Source of the DNA: an uncultured Collinsella sp.
Lineage (GTDB): Bacteria; Actinomycetota; Coriobacteriia; Coriobacteriales; Coriobacteriaceae
Reading direction: 5' to 3'
Assembly: GCA_900539035.1 (NCBI GenBank)
Contig: UQAU01000020.1
Coordinates: 1 to 38,848 of the forward strand
Length of the DNA stretch: 38,848 bases
Shown here one piece after another: positions 33,214 to 38,848 of this stretch (positions within the stretch are counted from its first letter, which is position 1; every line of letters begins with the position of its first letter). Position numbers and translations under genes: made by a program. The notes under the pieces are model-generated. The model worked only from the letters and a program-made list of their open reading frames with translations, was not told the DNA's origin and made no database searches.

Positions 33214-34638
33214 CTAGCACACACCTTCCACAAAGCGGTCGAGCTCGACAAAACGGGAACCCTTGACCAGTACAACATCATGATTTTCAAGCGCGCCGCC
33301 CATGCGGTCGAGCACCTGCTGATAATCGGAGAACACCTGGATGCGGTCCTCATCCATACCCATCATACGTGCGGCATCGGCCATGAGCTGAGCCAGCTCG
33401 CCGCCGACGCATGCGAGCATGTCGAGCTTCTTGGCGGCGGCATAGGCGCCCACGAGCTCGTGCATGCGGGGAGCCTCGTCGCCCATCTCGCCCATCTCAC
33501 CCAGAATAGCCATGCGCGAACCGTCACAGATGAGCGAGCACAGCAAATCGAGGCCGGCAGCCATAGACTCGGCACTGGCGTTATAGGAGTCGTCGATGAT
33601 GCGTGCTCCGCTCTTGGCGCGCTTGATCTCCTGACGGTGACCGGTGATCGTAAGCCCCCTAAAGGCAGCATCGATCTGCTCGAGCGTCACGCCCAGACGA
33701 TAGGCGACCGCGGCGGCCTTGACGGCATTGGGCACGGACTGCACGCCGGGAATGGCCAGCATGGTATCGACCGTGTCACCCTGACCAAAGTCGAGCGTAA
33801 AGACCGGATGGCCCTCGTCGTCGACGCGAATGTCGCGCGCGCGGACCTCGTCGTCGTCCGAGACACCTGCCAGCATCACGTCAATACCCGCAGGCTGGGC
33901 GAACGTATCACGAATGAACGGCGTAAAGTCGTCCTCACCGCCCAAAACCAGCAGCGGCGAAAAGTCGCCGGCGGCGCACATGCCCTGGACAATCTCGGAC
34001 TTGGCGCGGGCGATGTTCTCGCGGCTGCCCAGGATACCGATGTGGGAGGTTCCGATCTTGCTCACGATGGCAAGATTGGGGTTGGCAGACTGGGACAGGC
34101 GCTCAATCTCATGAAAATGGTTCATGCCCATCTCGAGCACCAGGACCTCGGTATCGGCCGGAGCGGAAAGCACCGTGAGCGGCATGCCGATCAGGTTGTT
34201 GAAATTGCCCTTCGTGGCCCAGACGCGATAACGCTTGGCGAGCACGGCAGCGAGCACGTCCTTGGTCGTCGTCTTGCCAATCGAACCGGTAATGCCGACG
34301 ACCAGGCAGCCAAGCTCCAAGCGATATACGTGCGCCAGGCGCAGCAAGAACTCCACGGGGTCGTCGGTCAGCAAGATGGCGCATCCCTTGTCCTGCGCCA
34401 ACGAAACCAGCTCGGCATCGGGCTCGCGCGTCATCACGACGGCACCGGCACCCGACTCGATGGCACGGGAGGCAAAATCATTGCCGTCGACCTTTTCGCC
34501 GGGGAAGGCGACAAAGATCGTCCCCTCCTCGACCTGACGCGAGTCGATAACGCACCCGCGGCATACCCGATCGACTTCTTCCGTCACGGTTCGGGCCCCC
34601 GTTGAGGCCGCGAGGTTGTTGACGGCGATCTCTATCAT
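33214..34638 (-). CDS. murF: UDP-MurNAc-tripeptide--D-Ala-D-Ala ligase MurF
   Basis: A 474-aa Mur ligase that adds D-Ala-D-Ala to complete the pentapeptide precursor. The ATP loop is GITGSIGKTTTKD near residue 112; KGNFNNLIGMPLTVL, LEMGMNHFHEIERL, NAVKAAAVAYRLG and DDSYNASAESMAAGLDLL are MurF landmarks. The start follows GGGGAG. Unlike most dcw clusters there is no murE between ftsI and this gene; the 125-base gap upstream holds a possible -10 (TACAAT) but no gene. Confidence 0.96.
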   Translation of the reverse strand: MIEIAVNNLAASTGARTVTEEVDRVCRGCVIDSRQVEEGTIFVAFPGEKVDGNDFASRAIESGAGAVVMTREPDAELVSLAQDKGCAILLTDDPVEFLLRLAHVYRLELGCLVVGITGSIGKTTTKDVLAAVLAKRYRVWATKGNFNNLIGMPLTVLSAPADTEVLVLEMGMNHFHEIERLSQSANPNLAIVSKIGTSHIGILGSRENIARAKSEIVQGMCAAGDFSPLLVLGGEDDFTPFIRDTFAQPAGIDVMLAGVSDDDEVRARDIRVDDEGHPVFTLDFGQGDTVDTMLAIPGVQSVPNAVKAAAVAYRLGVTLEQIDAAFRGLTITGHRQEIKRAKSGARIIDDSYNASAESMAAGLDLLCSLICDGSRMAILGEMGEMGDEAPRMHELVGAYAAAKKLDMLACVGGELAQLMADAARMMGMDEDRIQVFSDYQQVLDRMGGALENHDVVLVKGSRFVELDRFVEGVC

Positions 34639-34763
34639 TGCAGCTCCCCTGTAAACCTAATAATGCTATCGGCGTATTGTATCCCAGTGCCATGCGCGCG
34701 TGGTGCAGGGCATGTGAACACCCTTCAGAACAAAGGGCAGACCACGCTCAAGATTGTAACCCC

Positions 34764-36629
34764 CTACTTCGTGCGCGGGATTCCCAGCACGTCGAGCGCG
34801 TTTGCCATAATGGACTGGAATGGCACCGCGGCGGCATCCGAGCCGCTCGGCGTTCCATCGAGTGTGATATAGCACAGCACCTTGGGCGATTGTGCCGGCG
34901 CAAAGCCCATAAAGGACGACATATAGTTCTCCTTGAGGTAACCGCCGTTCTCGTCAGCACGCTCGGCCGTACCGGTCTTGCCCGCCACGTCATAGCCATC
35001 AACCGCACCGCCAACGCCCGTGCCTTCGGACACGACCGTCTGCATGCACGATGTCACCTGGGCGGCAGCGTCCTCCGAAATCGCACGCTCGCCTTCGCCC
35101 CAGTCCTTCTCATCGCCCTTGCTGGACTTATAGAAGTGCGGAGTCATCATCACGCCGCCGTTCGCTATGCCGCCCACGGCACGTGCGACCTCAATCGGCG
35201 AGACGGACAGCGCCTGGCCAAAGCTCATCGAGCCCAGCGTGGCGCCGTCGTACTGGTCGCGCTCCTTGACGATGCCCAGGCTCTCACCCGGAAAATCGAC
35301 ACCGGAGCTATGACCGATACCCCACTTGTCCACATAGGTGGCAAAATCATCGGCACCGATCTTGCGTCCCACCAGGACAAAGCCCACATTGGACGAACGG
35401 CGCATCATCTCGCGCACGTCCATGGTCATGGTGTAGTCGCGCTTATCGGCGTCGGTAACGGTGTCGTCGCCGACCTTAATGCTCGCCGGCACCTCAAACG
35501 ACGTGCTCGAACGCACGGCGCCCAAGTCGAAGCCGGCACCGGCCACGAGCGTCTTAAAGACCGAGCCGGGCTCGTAGGCATCGGTAACCAGGCGCAAGTT
35601 CATGTCCTCGGTCTTGGCGTTTTCCAGATCTGTCTGGTCATATGTCGGATACGAGCATGCCGCCAGAATCTCGCCCGTCGTGGGATCGGTGACCAGGGCC
35701 GAGCCATTCTTGGCCTTGGTCTTTTCGACCGCCTCGGCCAGGGCGTCCTCGGCGGCGCGCTGGATATTGACATCGAGCGTCGTCACGATGTCCACGCCGT
35801 CCACCGCGGCAACCTTCTTATAGGCGCCGCCCGCGATATAGCTACCGTCCCTCGCCCGCTCACGCACCAGCGAACCGTTCGTTCCGGTCAAAAGCTTGTT
35901 GTACTGTTTTTCGAGGCCCGTCAGACCGTCGTTGTCCACGTTTACCACGCCAAGCACCTGCGATGCCAGGTTGCCGTAGGGGTACACGCGCTTCATGGCC
36001 TGCTCAAAGAGCACGCCTGGCAGGTTCTTCTTCTCCAACGCCGCGACATCATCCTCGTCCACCTGACGTTTGATATACACCCAGGTGCCATCCGACTCAA
36101 CGAGCTCGCGACAGGTCTTTTTATCGATGCCCGTAGCTTTGACCAGTGCCGATACCGTCTTGTCAACGTCCTCGATAAGCTGAGGATTCACGGCGATGTT
36201 GCGGCATTCGACCGACGACGTCAGCACGTTGCCGTTACGGTCGTAGATGGTACCGCGCTTGGCATACAGCGTCTGCGCAAGCAAGCGACGTGCATCGGCG
36301 CGGTCGCGTAACTTATCGGCTTCCACGATTTGATAGTCGGCAAGGCGAAGGACGCCCAAACCCAAGCCAAACCCGATAAAGCCCATGACGGCCTTGCGGC
36401 GGGGCAGCGGCGTGCCCGTGAGCCATTCGGTCGACGAGCTCTTGCGCGGTCTGGTGTTATGCATTTGAGGGCCACTCGAGCCACGGAGACGCGACGCAGG
36501 GTCGTTGCCATAGGACGGCCTCGCGTTGTAAGATGGCCGACCCGTTCCTTGATATCCAGAACGTCCCCGCGATGAGGGACGTCCAGAACCGCGACCCCCG
36601 TCGGAGCCGCGGCGATAGTCATTTGTCAT
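34764..36629 (-). CDS. ftsI: Septal transpeptidase FtsI (class B penicillin-binding protein)
   Basis: A 621-aa class B PBP that cross-links new septal wall alongside FtsW. Residues 1-~66 are a disordered Arg/Gly/Ser-rich cytoplasmic tail with twelve Arg and only three acidic residues. One membrane helix lies at ~80-97. The pedestal domain starts with RGTIYDRNG (125-133). The transpeptidase has SVFK (Ser356, Lys359), SSN (412-414) and KTG (551-553). There are no PASTA repeats after it. The start has a weak site; the gap to the ftsL-like gene is 17 bases. It follows ftsL as in other dcw clusters. Confidence 0.96.
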   Translation of the reverse strand: MTNDYRRGSDGGRGSGRPSSRGRSGYQGTGRPSYNARPSYGNDPASRLRGSSGPQMHNTRPRKSSSTEWLTGTPLPRRKAVMGFIGFGLGLGVLRLADYQIVEADKLRDRADARRLLAQTLYAKRGTIYDRNGNVLTSSVECRNIAVNPQLIEDVDKTVSALVKATGIDKKTCRELVESDGTWVYIKRQVDEDDVAALEKKNLPGVLFEQAMKRVYPYGNLASQVLGVVNVDNDGLTGLEKQYNKLLTGTNGSLVRERARDGSYIAGGAYKKVAAVDGVDIVTTLDVNIQRAAEDALAEAVEKTKAKNGSALVTDPTTGEILAACSYPTYDQTDLENAKTEDMNLRLVTDAYEPGSVFKTLVAGAGFDLGAVRSSTSFEVPASIKVGDDTVTDADKRDYTMTMDVREMMRRSSNVGFVLVGRKIGADDFATYVDKWGIGHSSGVDFPGESLGIVKERDQYDGATLGSMSFGQALSVSPIEVARAVGGIANGGVMMTPHFYKSSKGDEKDWGEGERAISEDAAAQVTSCMQTVVSEGTGVGGAVDGYDVAGKTGTAERADENGGYLKENYMSSFMGFAPAQSPKVLCYITLDGTPSGSDAAAVPFQSIMANALDVLGIPRTK

Positions 36630-36646
36630 ACTCAGCTACCGTCTTG

Positions 36647-37117
36647 TTACTGAGCGGTCGCGGTCGAGCTAGCGCCCGCGGCTGCATCCTGCGAAAAATC
36701 AAGTGTAACGCTCTCGCTGGGCTCCACCATGCCATAAGCGCCCGCAAGGTCGCGAATGCGCGTGTCGGCACCATAGACCGAATGCATGACCTCCAAGTCG
36801 GAGCTCTCGTCGGTCGCCTTCTCGAGCGTGTTGGTAAGCGCGGCGTTGCTGTTGAGCACCTGGGCCGTAACGCCGGCGAGCGCCACGCGGGCGACACCGA
36901 TCGTCATGAAGATGGCCGCAATGATGCAAAACGTTTTAAGAACGCTCATGAAAACCGGGCTTACCGCCTGGTTTGCCTGACGGCCCGCGCCCGTGTAGAC
37001 ATCAAAGCGCGGCGTGCGCTGCTCGCGGGGAGCAACGGGGGCCTGCGGTGCCTCACGATAGGCGGGCATGGCGTTCATATCATAGGCGAGTGCTGCGTTT
37101 GAGGTGTTGTAGCCCAT
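36647..37117 (-). CDS. ftsL: FtsL-like septum formation protein
   Basis: A 156-aa bitopic protein in the ftsL position between rsmH and ftsI. Residues 1-~57 are a Pro/Arg-containing cytoplasmic part, ~58-80 a membrane helix, ~84-112 a short coiled-coil-like stretch, followed by RIRDLAGAYGMVEPSESVTL, which matches the end of FtsL/DivIC proteins in form. FtsL is poorly conserved, so the call rests on position and layout. FtsL joins FtsQ and activates FtsW-FtsI. The start follows GGGAGG with a 9-base gap. Confidence 0.82.
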   Translation of the reverse strand: MGYNTSNAALAYDMNAMPAYREAPQAPVAPREQRTPRFDVYTGAGRQANQAVSPVFMSVLKTFCIIAAIFMTIGVARVALAGVTAQVLNSNAALTNTLEKATDESSDLEVMHSVYGADTRIRDLAGAYGMVEPSESVTLDFSQDAAAGASSTATAQ

Positions 37118-37207
37118 GATATGCCGCCTCCCATCCCGAGTACGTTGGTAGTGTGTTTAAGCTTCGTTTGTGGTACGAGCGGGAGGTCCAATATCGCGCG
37201 GTCGCGT

Positions 37208-38173
37208 CTACAGACGCTGCGCCACGCGGATCTTGGCTGATCTCGCCCGAGGGTTGCGCGCAACCTCATCGGGTTGGGCAACCAGGGGTTTGCGGGTGAT
37301 GACCTTGAGTATCGGCACGTTGCCGCACACGCACACCGGAATCTCCGGCGGACACGTGCACCCCTGGCTCATCTCCTTAAAGTGGTTCTTTACGATACGG
37401 TCCTCGAGCGAATGATACGAGATGACGCAGATGCGTCCGCCCGGGTTGAGCCACCTTGTGGCGGCGTCAAGCCCTCGCTCGAGCACATCGAGTTCGTGAT
37501 TGACCTCGATGCGAATGGCCTGGAAACTCTTCTTGGCTGGGTGTCCGCCATGCCGACGGGCGGCAGCGGGGATACCAGCCTTGATGATCTCGACAAACTG
37601 ACCGGTGGTTTCGATCGGCTCATGCTCGCGGCGGCGCACGATCTCACGTGCGATCTGCGAGGCGAACTTCTCTTCGCCATAGACGCGTAGAATCCGGGCG
37701 AGGTCGTGTTCGTTATAGGTGTTGATGACCTCAGCTGCGTTTAAGGTGTTGTTACCCGGATCCATCCGCATGTCCAATGGGGCGTCCTCGTTGTACGAAA
37801 AGCCCCTGCCAGGGATATCGAGTTGCGGCGACGAAACGCCCAAGTCGAACAGGAAGCCATCGACCCCGGGCACCTCGGCCGAGCAAAGCAGCTCGTCCAA
37901 GTCGCCGAAGTTGCCCTTCAGCAGCTGGTGCGGTACGCCGGGAACCTCGCGGTCCAGACGGGCGCCAGCGGCCTCGAGGGCCATGTCGTCCTGATCGACG
38001 CCGAGCAAAAGGCCGGTCTCCCCCACCTGCGCGGCCATCTTTACCGAATGGCCGGCACCGCCAAGGGTGCAGTCGCAGACGACGGAGCCGCTCTTTAGCT
38101 GCAGCGACTCAAGCACTTCGCCGAGCATGACAGGTTCATGCCGATATTCTTGTGTCAAGATCCCACGCTCCAT
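37208..38173 (-). CDS. rsmH: 16S rRNA m4C1402 methyltransferase RsmH (MraW)
   Basis: A 321-aa SAM-dependent enzyme that N4-methylates C1402 in the ribosomal P site. The N-terminus YRHEPVMLGEVLESL, SAM block DCTLGGAGHS, FDLGVSSPQLD, RGFSYNEDAPLDMRMD and the C-terminal RICVISYHSLEDRIVKNHF are diagnostic. It lies 20 bases after mraZ, as in nearly all bacteria with the cluster. The start ATG has only a moderate site (AAGGGCAAGG, distant), so coupling to mraZ is likely. Confidence 0.97.
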   Translation of the reverse strand: MERGILTQEYRHEPVMLGEVLESLQLKSGSVVCDCTLGGAGHSVKMAAQVGETGLLLGVDQDDMALEAAGARLDREVPGVPHQLLKGNFGDLDELLCSAEVPGVDGFLFDLGVSSPQLDIPGRGFSYNEDAPLDMRMDPGNNTLNAAEVINTYNEHDLARILRVYGEEKFASQIAREIVRRREHEPIETTGQFVEIIKAGIPAAARRHGGHPAKKSFQAIRIEVNHELDVLERGLDAATRWLNPGGRICVISYHSLEDRIVKNHFKEMSQGCTCPPEIPVCVCGNVPILKVITRKPLVAQPDEVARNPRARSAKIRVAQRL

Positions 38174-38193
38174 CCGTTACTCGTGCCTTGCCC

Positions 38194-38628
38194 TTACGAG
38201 AAGAAGAGGTCCAGCAGGGCCTCGTCGTCATCGTCCTCATCGGCCGTAGCGCGGTCCCAAACCTCAAGGTGGTCGTAGTTGCCCACAACCGTGACCTCGC
38301 GCTCGAGGTTCGCCTGCTTGCGGAGAGACTCAGAAAGACCGATACGACCCGCGCTGTCCACATCCATCGACGTGGTGCGCTTGTTGATCGCCCTCATGAG
38401 CTTCTGGTCGTTGATGTCACGCGGGTTGAAACCCTCGTGGCCCTCACGACCCGCGAAGAGTCCTTCGACCCACTTATCGAAGGCCTCGGCAGAGAACACG
38501 TACAGAGCATCGACATCCAGGGCTTTAAACACGCGAACGTGCTCTCCAAGCTCCTCACGAAGGGGTGCAGGCAGGGATAGACGACCTTTTGCATCGAGAT
38601 TGCGCTCGTATGCACCCGTCATTCCCAT
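38194..38628 (-). CDS. mraZ: Transcriptional regulator MraZ
   Basis: A 144-aa DNA-binding protein with two SpoVT/AbrB-like swapped-hairpin halves, each with the DxxGR motif (DAKGRLSLPAPLR near residue 12, DSAGRIGLSESLR near residue 91). MraZ forms rings and controls the mra/dcw operon it heads. The acidic C-terminus (DEDDDDEALLDLFFS) is longer than in E. coli. The start follows GGGGAGG; the ATG two codons later is also possible. Its promoter contains palindromes likely to be its own binding sites. Confidence 0.96.
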   Translation of the reverse strand: MGMTGAYERNLDAKGRLSLPAPLREELGEHVRVFKALDVDALYVFSAEAFDKWVEGLFAGREGHEGFNPRDINDQKLMRAINKRTTSMDVDSAGRIGLSESLRKQANLEREVTVVGNYDHLEVWDRATADEDDDDEALLDLFFS

Positions 38629-38664
38629 GTGCGCCCTCCCCTCGGTTACTCAGATGGCACGTAC

Positions 38665-38725
38665 GCGGGGAACCACCCCGCCTGTCGACGTCATCAATAA
38701 TATGGGGAACCGCCCCATTTTTCAA
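38665..38725 (-). promoter_or_regulatory. mra/dcw promoter with two palindromic operators
   Basis: On the minus strand TTGAAA (-35, 38720-38725) and TATTAT (-10, 38697-38702) are exactly 17 bases apart. The spacer is filled by the palindrome TGGGGCGGTTCCCCA (38703-38717). A second copy, GCGGGGTGGTTCCCCGC (38665-38681), lies in the transcribed leader, centre to centre about 37 bases away. The shared core GGGGYGGTTCCCC suggests one regulator, probably MraZ itself. Confidence 0.65.
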
Positions 38726-38744
38726 CACTTTGCCCCAGCCCGTG

Positions 38745-38848
38745 CCCCCCCCCCCCCCCCCCCCGCCCCCCCGCCCCCGGGGGGGGGGGGGGCCGCGCGG
38801 GGTGGTGCGAAGAAAATAGTTTGTGTTTGTGGGGGGTGGGGGGGGAGG
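38745..38848. other. Low-complexity C/G tract, probable sequence artefact
   Basis: Twenty C in a row (38745-38764), then C-rich with single G, then fourteen G (38779-38792), followed by a G-rich tail. Nothing elsewhere in the window looks like this and no gene is visible. It most likely marks unreliable bases at a contig end. Confidence 0.7.

Noticed and set aside
31330..34605. A 1091-codon plus-strand open frame
   Set aside because: Fully antisense to murD, mraY and murF; His/Asp/Gly-rich composition is typical of a shadow frame.
34639..34763. Remnant of murE between ftsI and murF
   Set aside because: Only 125 bases, with no Mur-ligase motif in any frame; more like a leader with a weak promoter.
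34638..36311. A 557-codon plus-strand open frame
   Set aside because: Antisense to ftsI, with shadow-type composition and no domain.

Overview
The window is a GC-rich, densely coded bacterial chromosome segment. Gene order and protein sequences point to the Coriobacteriia, most likely Collinsella or a close relative. The grounds are a division cluster without ftsA that uses SepF and DivIVA, an actinobacterial-type LexA box, and strong GC-driven codon use. This is an inference from content; no rRNA or tRNA gene is present to confirm it.

Left part (1-14,900) is a mixed housekeeping region. It holds polA (-), an M18 aminopeptidase (+), yaaA (+), a small membrane-anchored unknown (-), a TPP riboswitch with thiC and then thiD (+), a 332-bp gene-free stretch filled by an array of palindromes, an SGNH hydrolase (-), a PARG-like macrodomain protein with an altered catalytic motif (-), a Bax-inhibitor-1 family membrane protein (-), and a small unknown protein behind a LexA-box promoter (-). 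These are followed by a Pit phosphate transporter with its DUF47 partner (+), a long inverted repeat, and a nitroreductase (+).

Right part (38,628 back to 15,000) is one long minus-strand run of cell-wall and division genes: mraZ-rsmH-ftsL-ftsI-murF-mraY-murD-ftsW-murG-murC-murB-ftsQ-ftsZ, then pgeF-pstS-pstC-pstA-pstB-phoU, then yggS-sepF-yggT-divIVA. It makes lipid II precursors (MurF/MraY/MurD/MurG/MurC/MurB), polymerises septal wall (FtsW/FtsI with FtsL/FtsQ), and places and anchors the Z ring (FtsZ/SepF/DivIVA). murE and ftsA are missing from the cluster. In many Gram-positives pgeF, yggS, sepF and yggT follow ftsZ directly. Here a complete high-affinity phosphate-uptake operon sits between pgeF and yggS. 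pgeF appears to be its first gene, behind a Pho-box-like direct repeat, and overlaps pstS by ATGA.

Points most worth a second look are the palindrome array between thiD and the SGNH gene, the phosphate operon led by pgeF, the LexA-controlled and apparently leaderless small gene, and sepF and yggT in one frame separated by a single stop with no ordinary yggT start codon. The PARG-like protein with QEA in place of QEE and the paired palindromes in the mra promoter also stand out. The last ~100 bases are C/G homopolymers that look like a sequencing or assembly artefact at a contig end.
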